Origin: Legionella genomosp. 1
GTDB taxonomy: Bacteria; Pseudomonadota; Gammaproteobacteria; UBA6186; Azoamicaceae
Reading direction: 5' to 3'
Assembly: GCA_945878715.1 (NCBI GenBank)
Contig: CAMCTX010000007.1
Location: 1-44,905 of the forward strand
Length of the DNA stretch: 44,905 nucleotides
The first letter of the stretch is position 1, and each line of letters starts with the position of its first letter. Below are positions 1-7,478 of this stretch, in pieces. The notes beneath the pieces are model-generated. The model did not search any database, was not told the DNA's origin, and saw nothing but the letters and a program-made list of their open reading frames with translations. The position numbers and the translations under genes are program-made.

Positions 1-1177
1 ATACTATACTTCTGTTCTGATAATTTTTCACTTAAATAGGGTAGATCCCAGACTTCAATGGTTTCTAGCCCATATTCTTTTTTGGCGAAGGCCCTTAAAG
101 TGTCTAATTCTTGGGCAGCAGGCTTTTTGGCTTTGGCTAATAATTCGGACAAAAATTGCGTAACGTGTGCTGTGCTCTTTACCATCCTATTTTCCAAGGC
201 GTATTGGCAATAATTCTCGAACCCTAATAAATGGGCCAGTTGTTTTCGGATGTTTACAATATCCAGTAAAACCTGGCTATTGTCCCACTGCGGCCCGCCT
301 GGAAAGAGCGAGGAGGCTTTGGTTGTAGAGGCGCCCTATACATTTTTTCTCGGATGCTTCTATCCTCTACCGTGGTCATCACAGCATGGTAGGAAGGCTG
401 ATCTAAAGTCAATAGCCATCCAGCATGTCCCTTTTCTTTTGCTTTTAAGGCACTTGCCTCTAAAGCTTCAGGGGACAAGCCTTTTAACAGATTTTGATCT
501 GTGATTTCTAAAGACCAACCGTTGGTTGATTGCAGAACATTTTGTTCGAAACGGCTTTCTAGCTCAGATAGCTGGGTGGAGAGTTTTTTAAATAGGTCCT
601 TATTTTCATCGGATAATTCAATGCCTGATAACTTAGATGCCTTCAAAGCGTTTTCGATAATTTTCTTTTGTGCATCTGTGTAGTGTGAAAATGCAGCACT
701 CTGCTGGATCGCTTTATAGGCATTGTAGAGTGCTTTATGTTGTTTGACTTCGGTGCTGTATAAAGTAATTTTGGCTAATGCTTTTTCATAGGCTTCATAG
801 AATGTAGGCGTGTTGTCGACCGTGTTTAAATGCTCAATAACATTCCAAACATCTGCCAATTCGGCATCCATAATCTCTAAAGGTAGCGCACAATTTTCCC
901 AAGTATATTCTTGTGCGTTGCTTAACAGAGCATCCATCTGGGCACGATCTTTAGCAATTAGATAATCAATGGCAGACTCAAGATTTTCTGCTTTGATTTT
1001 TGTAAAAGCGGGTAATTGGTTCAAAGATAGGTTAAGCAAAAGATTATTCATATGAGGGCTTCTTGTTTGGGTAGCATACTTTTTAGTGTACCATTGTTTA
1101 AGGGGTTTTGCCATGATGGCAGCGCTTAGAAAAAAAACCAACAAGGCCCATCCAATAAGAGATGATTTGTCTTTCAT
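1..1177 (-). pseudogene. prlC: M3-family oligopeptidase (oligopeptidase A-like), frameshifted and partial
   Basis: This looks like a cytosolic zinc oligopeptidase of the thimet/oligopeptidase A family, which degrades short peptides. The first frame runs 1177-254 and matches the helical N-terminal part of the family, through the block ending in REKMYRA. At about 325-343 the homology moves to another frame, where FPGGPQWDNSQVLLDI and later WDLPYLSEKLSEQKYS continue, open without a stop to position 1. A single-base change near the GGGCGCC run would restore one protein. The zinc motif HEXXH lies beyond the window. The first in-frame start, 5 bp after the upstream gene, adds a hydrophobic segment (about residues 6-25) that the family normally lacks; an internal Met at 1051 gives the usual N-terminus. 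The gene is broken, or the sequence carries an error; I cannot tell which. Confidence 0.75.
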
Positions 1178-1182
1178 GTGAG

Positions 1183-2649
1183 TTACATCCCTGTGTTTAA
1201 TTTTACAACATTGCTTGGGGCAGGTGCTTGTATAGTAAGTGCCTGTGGATTATCCCAAATAATTTGTGAAGCATCGAAGGATTCAAACCATTCTGGGTTC
1301 TTTGTTGCTTGTCCTGCGAGTGGGTTAAAACACAAAGGCGTTTCTGAAAGCTGATACCTCTTTTCTTGGTAGGCATTAGCTATTTTTGCCAATGTAAGCA
1401 TACCATTTAAGGCGCGTTGATATTTTTCTGAAGGATCTTTAGAAGCATTAAAAAGATTGAGTACAAAAGCTGGCATATAGGTTGGATTGCGTGTCCAGGT
1501 ATTCACACCAGAATCTACGCCAAACATTGTTTGGATAAGTGCCCACTCTTCGGATTGAAAGCGCCTATCAAAGACGGCTCGTAATAGATGTTTGCCTTCC
1601 TCTTTACTATAAAGACGCAGAAACGCAGCCATTCTTGCTAGAACAAAAGATTCAGATTGTGGCATCGATGATACAAATCCTAATTGCATTGCTCTGTGAT
1701 CGGCGAAATCCAACAAAGCCATTTTCGTATCACGCGTTATTAATAGTTGTTTAATGACGGCTAACACCGTGTGATAGCCAAGATAAGTCGGCTCATTTAA
1801 AGAGACAGAGCCTTTCAGGTTGTTGTGTGCCATCTGCGCTGCAACATCGCATAACTGGATCAAAAAGGCTTGTTCCACGAGGTCCTCAGAGCTTGGGTAT
1901 TTTTCTTGAGAAGTGACCAAACGTGCAAACATGCCTTGTCCGCCTTCTAAATGGAGCACATGTCCCCAATGCAATGGCACTGCAAGATGCAAGGTGAGAA
2001 TGTGTTTTTGTATGGGCTCAGGCAGTTTCTCGAAGCTAGGAATAACAGCAGCTCGGATTTCTGGGGAGGCCGAATAGAGCGCTTCCATAAAATCGTCATG
2101 ATCAGCTTGGGTAATACCCCGATCTTTCGCGCGCCTTTTGGCTTCAGGTGTTTTACCTAAATCACTATAAACAAGGCTGGCTTCGATAGCTTGTAGGGTT
2201 TCAGGATTATCAGTATATTTTTTGGTCAACCGATGTATTTCGTTAAAGTTTTCGCGTGTTAAGCGCGTAGAGAGATCATTTTGTGCCTGAACCCAGTAAG
2301 CATAGGCTTGGTTGGACCCTTCGATAAGCATTTTAAAACAAACCACGGAATGGAGCATCCGTTCTAATTCGATATATTTTTTATCACTGGGTGTTAATAG
2401 GCCTTTTTCAATCAATAAACGCGTCCAACTTTTGGGGGTAGAATGATCGGCGGTACCTTCATTTGTTGCATAGACACCAGGATCCGCAAACCAAGCAATT
2501 TCAGGGTAAGAGCGAAAGGTAGGAAGTATGATGGTATTAAAGATCTGTTCCTGTGTATACCCGACGGCAGCTTGAGCATGGACTTGAAAAGCACTTAACA
2601 TAATAGACCCTTGTAAAACGAATAATATAAAAAACGCCTTTGTTTTCAT
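1183..2649 (-). CDS. Secreted protein of unknown function, 488 aa
   Basis: I do not recognise this family with confidence. The protein starts with a classical signal peptide: MKTK, a hydrophobic stretch, and a likely cleavage after VHA at about residue 25. This points to the periplasm or the outside of the cell. The rest is mainly helical and has no membrane segment. His and Asp residues around positions 180-260 (SDLGKTPEAK, QADHDDF, LHWGHVLHLEGG) are loosely reminiscent of all-helical HD-like folds, but I see no complete catalytic signature. It is followed after 5 bp by the M3 peptidase gene in the same direction, so the two are probably co-transcribed. A 25-bp palindrome lies about 125 bp upstream. 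Confidence 0.7.
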   Translation of the reverse strand: MKTKAFFILFVLQGSIMLSAFQVHAQAAVGYTQEQIFNTIILPTFRSYPEIAWFADPGVYATNEGTADHSTPKSWTRLLIEKGLLTPSDKKYIELERMLHSVVCFKMLIEGSNQAYAYWVQAQNDLSTRLTRENFNEIHRLTKKYTDNPETLQAIEASLVYSDLGKTPEAKRRAKDRGITQADHDDFMEALYSASPEIRAAVIPSFEKLPEPIQKHILTLHLAVPLHWGHVLHLEGGQGMFARLVTSQEKYPSSEDLVEQAFLIQLCDVAAQMAHNNLKGSVSLNEPTYLGYHTVLAVIKQLLITRDTKMALLDFADHRAMQLGFVSSMPQSESFVLARMAAFLRLYSKEEGKHLLRAVFDRRFQSEEWALIQTMFGVDSGVNTWTRNPTYMPAFVLNLFNASKDPSEKYQRALNGMLTLAKIANAYQEKRYQLSETPLCFNPLAGQATKNPEWFESFDASQIIWDNPQALTIQAPAPSNVVKLNTGM

Positions 2650-2771
2650 GTGGGGATTCTACTACAGAAATAGGAACTCTAGGTATATCACAAGTGTGGC
2701 ACTTGCCCTTTTTCGGGAATTTCCACAGATGAGACATACCCATACAGTTTTCTGACCTTGAACACGCATAA

Positions 2772-2796
2772 GGGGGTATACAAATTGTATCCCCCC
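2772..2796. promoter_or_regulatory. 25-bp palindrome, possible operator
   Basis: GGGGGTATACAA (2772-2783) and TTGTATCCCCCC (2785-2796) are inverted around a single A with one mismatch. The centre is too tight for an RNA terminator and there is no T-tract, so a protein-binding site fits better. It lies upstream of the leftward secreted-protein/peptidase operon. The bound protein is unknown. Confidence 0.35.
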
Positions 2797-2966
2797 TGTC
2801 CCGAGATGCTCCAAGCCCACTAGGTGGCAAATATAAGCCAATCAACTCAATTAATTTAAAAAATTACATTGCAAGTGCAAAAAATATCTTGTGGTGATAT
2901 AAACTGCGCTTCTAATGTAATAAATCAGCCAACATCTAGCTTAATAATGCTGTATAAATAAACAAT

Positions 2967-3008
2967 GTAATATCATAGGCGATATTACCCCATTCCAAGA
3001 GATATTAC
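2967..3008. promoter_or_regulatory. Operator-like half-sites upstream of the AbiEi gene
   Basis: GTAATATC (2967-2974) and GATATTAC (2981-2988) form a perfect 8-bp inverted repeat with a 6-bp spacer. A third copy, GATATTAC, follows at 3001-3008, exactly 20 bp (two helical turns) after the second. They sit just upstream of the predicted -35 box of the AbiEi gene. AbiEi antitoxins are known to repress their own promoters by binding inverted repeats, so autoregulation is the natural reading; it is inferred. Confidence 0.5.
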
Positions 3009-3041
3009 CTCATTTATTACCCCTATCTTTGCACAGCTTAA

Positions 3042-3070
3042 TTGCAATTGGTTTATATTTATTCTAAAAT
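3042..3070 (+). promoter_or_regulatory. Predicted sigma70 promoter of the AbiEi gene
   Basis: TTGCAA (3042-3047) and TAAAAT (3065-3070) are spaced by 17 bp. Transcription would start at about 3077, next to the ATG at 3078, and no Shine-Dalgarno sequence precedes that ATG, so the transcript may be leaderless. Confidence 0.45.
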
Positions 3071-3077
3071 GTATACC

Positions 3078-3869
3078 ATGAGTTTACAAAATGGCAGCAA
3101 AATAAACCAAATTCTAAAAGAATGGCCATCAGGTACGGTTGTGGTATCCCAATGGCTAGAAGAGCATGGGGTGAGTAGACAACTCACAAAGCGCTATATA
3201 GAAACCCAGTGGCTAATGGCTGTTGGGCATGGGGCTTATGCAAAGGTAGGGGATGTGGTCGATTGGCGTGGTGGATTGTATTCGATACAACGTCACTTAG
3301 GTCTTCCTGTGCATCTAGGTGGGAAAACAGCCCTAGAGTTACAAGGATTGGGGCATTATCTCTCCTTAGGAAAAAGACAAAAGGTTGTTTTATTTGGTCA
3401 CCCAGGGACAAAACTGCCAAGATGGTTTAGCCGTCATCATTGGGATGTAGAATTACGTTATGTAACAGCCGATCTTTTCGAAAAACCAACAGACTTGGAA
3501 TTTAAAGATTTTGATCTAGGTTCTTTTTCGATAAAGATCTCCGCACCTGAACGAGCTATCCTAGAAACACTCTATTTTCTTCCAAGCAAACAAACATGGG
3601 ATGAAGCGCTGTATATCATGGAAGGACTTGCTACACTCAGACCCAAGGTTCTTCAATCTCTATTAGAGTCCTGTAATTCTATTAAAGTAAAAAGGATCTT
3701 TTTATTTCTTGCGACCCATTGTAATCATGCTTGGTTAAAAGATCTTGATTTGACCAGAATCGAATTGGGACATGGAAAAAGAGTTATAGAAAAGCATGGA
3801 TTTTTAGATAGCCAATTTAAAATAACTGTGCCAAAATCATTTTCTTCTTTAAGTGGGGATATGCCATGA
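3078..3869 (+). CDS. AbiEi-family (type IV antitoxin-like) transcriptional regulator
   Basis: The 263-aa protein has the layout of AbiEi antitoxins: an N-terminal winged helix-turn-helix (about residues 18-58, SQWLEEHGVSRQLTKRYIE) followed by the larger C-terminal domain containing VHLGGKTALELQGLGHYL and SAPERAILETLYFLP. In known systems AbiEi represses its own operon and neutralises the nucleotidyltransferase AbiEii. I chose the ATG at 3078 because the family begins near the HTH and the promoter places transcription start there; in-frame starts upstream would lie within the promoter. Its stop overlaps the next ATG by the ATGA at 3866-3869, the usual AbiEi/AbiEii junction, yet the next gene is a PhzG-like flavin oxidase. 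Regulation is probably by the repeats at 2967-3008. Confidence 0.8.
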   Translation: MSLQNGSKINQILKEWPSGTVVVSQWLEEHGVSRQLTKRYIETQWLMAVGHGAYAKVGDVVDWRGGLYSIQRHLGLPVHLGGKTALELQGLGHYLSLGKRQKVVLFGHPGTKLPRWFSRHHWDVELRYVTADLFEKPTDLEFKDFDLGSFSIKISAPERAILETLYFLPSKQTWDEALYIMEGLATLRPKVLQSLLESCNSIKVKRIFLFLATHCNHAWLKDLDLTRIELGHGKRVIEKHGFLDSQFKITVPKSFSSLSGDMP

Positions 3870-4498
3870 AAATGATTAGAACGCTTACAGGCGATCCTAG
3901 ATTAGTTAAGTCGGGCTTTGATTCGCGGCCTAATGATCCGCTTGTTATGTTTAAACAGTGGTTGGAAGCAGCAGATAGCCTGCAGGTGAAAGAGCCAAGA
4001 GGGTTTGTTCTATCTACAGTAGATGCTGTAGGAAGACCATCAAGTAGAGTGATTGTTCTTAAAGAACTGGATGACGCCGGTATTATATTTTCTACAAGTG
4101 GTGAGAGCGCTAAAGGAAAAGACTTAAAACTTAATTTTTGGGCATCTGGAACAGTATGGTGGCGAGAAACCATGCAACAAATAAATATTCAGGGTCGTGT
4201 GAGAACGGTATCCGATAAAAAATCGGATGAAATATTCCATGAAAGAATCAGAGAAGCTCAAGCTATTGCCGTGCTTTCCAAACAGAGTGCTCCTTTGAAT
4301 GATGAAGAAATCCTTAAATTGGAGGTGTTTAACTTAGTGCAAAGAGAAGGGGAAATAGAACGTCCTTCGACATGGCATGCCTATCATTTAGCCATAGAAT
4401 CAATAGAGTTTTGGCATGGTAGCAAAGATCGTTTTCATAAACGCTTGCATTACAAATTGGATAATGGCACTTGGTCTCATCAGAGATTACAGCCATAA
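3866..4498 (+). CDS. PhzG/PdxH-family FMN-dependent oxidase
   Basis: The 210-aa protein has the length and order of the pyridoxamine 5'-phosphate oxidase family: DPLVMFKQWLEAA near the N-terminus, the flavin-binding block LSTVDAVGRPSSRVIVLKE (about 49-67), KGKDLKLNFWASGTVWWRE (83-101), and the C-terminal EFWHGSKDRFHKRLHY...RLQP. The WASG...WWRETMQQI block is closer to PhzG (dihydrophenazine oxidation) than to PdxH, which normally has RVSLLFPW there. No other phenazine genes are in the window, so the substrate is unknown; a PLP-synthesis role remains possible. The start overlaps the AbiEi stop (ATGA), so translation is coupled to that regulator. This partner is not expected for an AbiEi gene. 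Confidence 0.82.
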   Translation: MKMIRTLTGDPRLVKSGFDSRPNDPLVMFKQWLEAADSLQVKEPRGFVLSTVDAVGRPSSRVIVLKELDDAGIIFSTSGESAKGKDLKLNFWASGTVWWRETMQQINIQGRVRTVSDKKSDEIFHERIREAQAIAVLSKQSAPLNDEEILKLEVFNLVQREGEIERPSTWHAYHLAIESIEFWHGSKDRFHKRLHYKLDNGTWSHQRLQP

Positions 4499-4527
4499 AT
4501 AGTGTTAACGGAATCAATGGAGGATTT

Positions 4528-5055
4528 ATGTTAAAGAAAATCGTATGGTTATGCTTTTATTGCATTACCATTTTTGATATGGAGTTTTGCTTTGCAGATG
4601 TGCCTATGATAAAGCGGAAATGTGCTATTTATCCACCTATAAATAGCCCGTCAACAAAAAATTATGCATTCATTGAATATAATGAAAGAAAGGCTATAAC
4701 ATATACATATTTTAGATCTCCTTTTTCTGGAACATTTGGCTTATTCAAGTTCCATTATAAATTTTTAGCGAAAGCAGAAAATAACTCTAATGTTTTACTC
4801 TATCTCCATCCGAACAATAATGCTATTTTAGCTATAGATACAGTCAGACATGTTGCCTCAAAAGCCAATGAAATGCTTTCAGCAATGCCATCTGATATCA
4901 GTGCGCAGGAACATGTATTGTTTAATGAAACATTTAAGTACAGTGCCTCGGAAAAAACTGGAGCAACTGCCGAAGGATATTATTGTAATATTAATCAAAA
5001 TACAGAATTTCCAACATGGGATAGTGAAATCACTGATAATTATGACAACCTATAG
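4528..5055 (+). CDS. Small secreted protein of unknown function
   Basis: Not recognised. The ATG at 4528 follows a strong GGAGG (4519-4523) and opens a 175-aa protein with a signal peptide (MLKK, hydrophobic core, likely cleavage after FCFA). The mature part is rich in Tyr, Asn and Phe and holds two Cys, one near the new N-terminus (KRKC) and one near the C-terminus (GYYC), which could form a disulfide. It is AT-rich compared with the metabolic genes. It follows the PhzG-like gene by 29 bp and may belong to that transcript. No function is proposed. Confidence 0.6.
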   Translation: MLKKIVWLCFYCITIFDMEFCFADVPMIKRKCAIYPPINSPSTKNYAFIEYNERKAITYTYFRSPFSGTFGLFKFHYKFLAKAENNSNVLLYLHPNNNAILAIDTVRHVASKANEMLSAMPSDISAQEHVLFNETFKYSASEKTGATAEGYYCNINQNTEFPTWDSEITDNYDNL

Positions 5056-5157
5056 CAACTTGAATACGGATTATTTTGCTATTCATGGTAGGCTAGCAAT
5101 ACTGTGTGCAAGGAATACAGCAAAAAAAGTTAGCTTGCTCAGAAGATCTTTGCTTTC

Positions 5158-5171
5158 AAGTCGCGCAAAAC
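5158..5171 (+). repeat. 14-bp direct repeat, left copy
   Basis: AAGTCGCGCAAAAC is identical to 6968-6981. In each copy AGCC follows 6-7 bases later. The two copies bracket the second AbiE module. Confidence 0.5.
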
Positions 5172-5291
5172 TCACGTAGCCCCTTCTTCTTTAAACAACC
5201 CCAACTTTTCTCACACAGTGTAGCCTCACTGAGAGTCAACTGTTTTTATGACCAGCCTGATCTCATAGATCCCCGCCCCAGCAACACTTAA

Positions 5292-5322
5292 TTGCATGTA
5301 TTTTTATTAAAAAAACATGCAA
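5292..5322. promoter_or_regulatory. Inverted-repeat operator before the AbiE module
   Basis: TTGCATGTATTTTT (5292-5305) pairs with AAAAAAACATGCAA (5309-5322) with one mismatch, and the outer 8 bp are perfect. It lies 29 bp before the antitoxin ATG. A -10-like TATCAT (5340-5345, preceded by TGC) sits between them, so a protein bound here would occupy the -35 region. Autoregulation by the antitoxin is inferred. Confidence 0.5.
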
Positions 5323-5351
5323 AATGGATAAATCAATGCTATCATAGCCCT

Positions 5352-5933
5352 ATGAGACCTCAAGCTTCACTACAATTTGAAAAACTCTTAAAGCCGGGTA
5401 AGGTTTATCGCCGGGAAATGCTGCTACCTTACAGTACTGCTATTGATCGAACCTTACACCAGCAATCTGAAAAAGGAAGCCTAGAAAAAGTAGGTCCTGG
5501 CTTATATTATTGCCCCAAAAAATCCCGTTTTGGCACACTCGCACCCAACCCCCGTATACTTGTACAGGCGTTTCTCAAAGGGGATACTTTCTTGCTCTTT
5601 TCTCGAAACGAATATAATGCTTTGGGTCTTGGGCTTACGCAACTCTATAATCAAAATATTGTTTATAACCATAAGCGGCATGAAGTTTTAAAGCTGGCAG
5701 GACAATCTTTTGACTTCAGACGCCCTAACCGGGGATTTCCAGCCACTTTAAGTAAAGAATTCTTGCTTGTTGATTTAATGAACAACTTGGATGAACTTGC
5801 TGAGGATTCAGAGCTGATTCAGAAAAACATCCACAAACAATGGAATCAATTTGATCGAGTGAGACTTTTGCAATTGGCTGGGCAATATGGGAAAATAAAA
5901 ACACGCAAATTCCTTAAAGAGCTTAATCAATAA
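5352..5933 (+). CDS. DUF6088/AbiEi-type antitoxin of a type IV toxin-antitoxin pair
   Basis: The 193-aa protein resembles the short AbiEi-like antitoxins found directly before AbiEii toxins. The N-terminal third is a winged-helix region (GKVYRREMLLPYSTAIDRTL, then GSLEKVGPGLYYCP), followed by RILVQAFLKGDTFLLFSRNEYNALGLGLTQ and a C-terminal helical part. The ATG at 5352 is used because upstream in-frame codons would run through the operator. It has no Shine-Dalgarno sequence, and the predicted -10 at 5340-5345 would place transcription start about at the ATG, so it may be leaderless. The stop is followed at once by the toxin ATG at 5935, a typical toxin-antitoxin spacing. Confidence 0.75.
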   Translation: MRPQASLQFEKLLKPGKVYRREMLLPYSTAIDRTLHQQSEKGSLEKVGPGLYYCPKKSRFGTLAPNPRILVQAFLKGDTFLLFSRNEYNALGLGLTQLYNQNIVYNHKRHEVLKLAGQSFDFRRPNRGFPATLSKEFLLVDLMNNLDELAEDSELIQKNIHKQWNQFDRVRLLQLAGQYGKIKTRKFLKELNQ

Positions 5934-5934
5934 G

Positions 5935-6870
5935 ATGTTTTTACACCAATTACCAGATGTTCAAGAACTGTTTGAAGTTGTGGCTAAAGAAAAAGGCTTT
6001 CTGCCTGCAATTGTTGAAAAAGACTACTGGCTTATGCACTTGCTCTGGGGCTTAAAGCAGCAAGGATTTGATTTTGCACTAAAAGGTGGCACTTCATTAT
6101 CCAAAGGTTTTGATATTATTCACCGTTTCAGTGAAGATGTAGATATTCGAATCGAGCCCGAAGTGGGCGATCAAGTCAAAATGGGTAAGGAACATAATAA
6201 ACCTGCGCATATTCAAAGCAGAAAAACTTTTTTTGAAAAACTGTTGAAGAAGTTTTCTGTCACGGGCTTTCATTTTGCAAGAGATTCTAGTTTTGATGAC
6301 TTAAAAATGAGAAGTGCCGGGATCCGGGCCCATTATATTTCTCGTTTTAATCAAATTGATAGTCTGAAAGAAGGTGTCTTATTAGAAGTAGGTTTTGATC
6401 AAGTAAGTCCTTCTTTATCATGCATAATTACTTCCTGGGCTTATGAAAAAGCTTCTGAACTCAAGCTGGATATCTTTGATAATCGAGCTAAAGATGTTGC
6501 TTGTTATTGTCCAGAATATACATTTGTAGAAAAATTACAAGCGATTTCGACCAAATACCGAAATCAACAAACCACAAATAGCTTGCCCGCAAATTTTATT
6601 CGTCATTATTATGATGTGTATCAACTGTTAGGCGATGAACGAGTTCTTGATTTTATTGGAACGCCAGCATATTTTGAGCACAAAGAACACCGTTTTAGAA
6701 ATGCTGATGAAAAAGATCTCCAACAGAATCCGGCTTTTACTTTAAGTGATAAAAATACACGTGCATTGTATGAAAACGAATACCGAAAAAAATCTGCTTT
6801 ATATTTTGAGCGTCAGCCTGATTTTCAAGAAATTTTGGATAGGCTATCAGCATATCTTGCCCAATTGTAA
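5935..6870 (+). CDS. AbiEii/AbiGii-family nucleotidyltransferase toxin
   Basis: The protein has the signature of AbiEii toxins: EKDYWLMHLLWGL (28-40), the nucleotidyltransferase box LKGGTSLSKGF (49-59) and the metal-binding SEDVDIRI (66-73), then YTFVEKLQAI and a helical C-terminus, 311 aa in all. Family members such as AbiEii and the MenT toxins transfer nucleotides to targets including tRNA, stopping growth until the antitoxin or repression intervenes. It follows the antitoxin gene with one base between them and forms a complete module. The module lies between two 14-bp repeats close to tRNA-Phe, which suggests it was acquired. Confidence 0.88.
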   Translation: MFLHQLPDVQELFEVVAKEKGFLPAIVEKDYWLMHLLWGLKQQGFDFALKGGTSLSKGFDIIHRFSEDVDIRIEPEVGDQVKMGKEHNKPAHIQSRKTFFEKLLKKFSVTGFHFARDSSFDDLKMRSAGIRAHYISRFNQIDSLKEGVLLEVGFDQVSPSLSCIITSWAYEKASELKLDIFDNRAKDVACYCPEYTFVEKLQAISTKYRNQQTTNSLPANFIRHYYDVYQLLGDERVLDFIGTPAYFEHKEHRFRNADEKDLQQNPAFTLSDKNTRALYENEYRKKSALYFERQPDFQEILDRLSAYLAQL

Positions 6871-6967
6871 AACAAGCATATAAAAAACATGAATGAAGAA
6901 ACAAAAATTATAAGTTAAAAAACTTAATAAGCGCGTGCCAACCCCCAGTATGTCCGATAAGCAGTCT

Positions 6968-6981
6968 AAGTCGCGCAAAAC
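6968..6981 (+). repeat. 14-bp direct repeat, right copy
   Basis: Identical to 5158-5171. It lies 79 bp from the 3' end of tRNA-Phe. It does not contain tRNA sequence, so it is not a classical tRNA attachment core. Confidence 0.5.
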
Positions 6982-7060
6982 GCGCGCAAGCCACTATTTT
7001 AGATATTGGTTTTTTAGGGTTAAAAAAAATCAAAAATATCTATTTTTATAGGGTTTTTCG

Positions 7061-7136
<76 letters not shown>

Positions 7137-7150
7137 AAAATCTAGGCCCT

Positions 7151-7180
7151 ATTAGACTGTATTTAGGTGTGTTTCGTCAA
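7151..7180 (-). promoter_or_regulatory. Predicted promoter of tRNA-Phe
   Basis: On the minus strand TTGACG (7180-7175) and TCTAAT (7156-7151) are 18 bp apart. They are followed by a GC-rich AGGGCC stretch, as is usual for stable-RNA promoters under stringent control. The -35 overlaps the last codon of yggX. Confidence 0.6.
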
Positions 7181-7449
7181 TCTGTTCTGTCGGCTGGCGG
7201 CTCAGGATGGATCGCATCATCTTCCAGCAAAAAAGCCTGCATCTCTTTGCGTAGGAATTGTCGGGCTTCTGGGTCGATCATCTTTAATCGATTTTCATTG
7301 ATAAGTATGGTTTGCTGTTGTAACCACAAAGCCCAAGCTTCTTTGGAAATATGCTGATAAATAGATTCGCCAAGCGCACCACCACAGGGTACTCGTTCTA
7401 AGCCCTCGGCAGATTTCTGTAATTTTTTGCAATACACTAAATGAGACAT
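7177..7449 (-). CDS. yggX: Probable Fe(2+)-trafficking / oxidative-damage protection protein YggX
   Basis: The 90-aa protein matches YggX throughout: the N-terminal VYCKKLQKSAEGL with the conserved Cys, then GGALGESIYQHISKEAWALW and LINENRLKMIDPEARQFL. YggX is a small cytosolic protein that protects Fe-S enzymes and limits oxidative damage. It follows mutY by 29 bp, the same pairing as in E. coli, where MutY is itself an Fe-S enzyme. The gene is of normal length. Confidence 0.95.
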   Translation of the reverse strand: MSHLVYCKKLQKSAEGLERVPCGGALGESIYQHISKEAWALWLQQQTILINENRLKMIDPEARQFLRKEMQAFLLEDDAIHPEPPADRTD

Positions 7450-7478
7450 AGGCTTCAGATCCTAAAGAGCTATGGCCA

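Larger units (their letters stand above)
2650..3077. other. Intergenic region between divergent genes, 428 bp
   Basis: No convincing gene is present; the short open frames here lack start signals and family resemblance. The region holds a small inverted repeat (CAAGTG/CACTTG, 2691-2705) near the start of the leftward secreted-protein gene and a 25-bp palindrome (2772-2796). It becomes strongly AT-rich from about 2830 and ends with the operator-like repeats and promoter of the AbiEi-type gene. Confidence 0.6.
5056..5351. other. Intergenic region before the second AbiE module
   Basis: No credible gene is seen. The stretch contains the left copy of a 14-bp direct repeat (5158-5171) and, just before the antitoxin gene, a long inverted repeat (5292-5322). 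Confidence 0.5.

Noticed and set aside
325-343. Programmed frameshifting in the peptidase gene
   Set aside because: No slippery heptamer and no evident stimulatory structure at the switch point; mutation or sequencing error is simpler.
2537-2845. Leftward 102-aa open frame in the gap before the AbiEi gene
   Set aside because: It overlaps the start of the secreted-protein gene, has no ribosome-binding site and no family resemblance, and crosses the 25-bp palindrome.
3866-4498. Phenazine biosynthesis operon
   Set aside because: Only a PhzG-like oxidase is seen; no phzA-F genes are near.
4850-5291. Two short rightward open frames over and after the secreted orphan gene
   Set aside because: The first lies mostly inside the better-supported gene at 4528-5055 in another frame; the second lacks a start signal and recognisable sequence.
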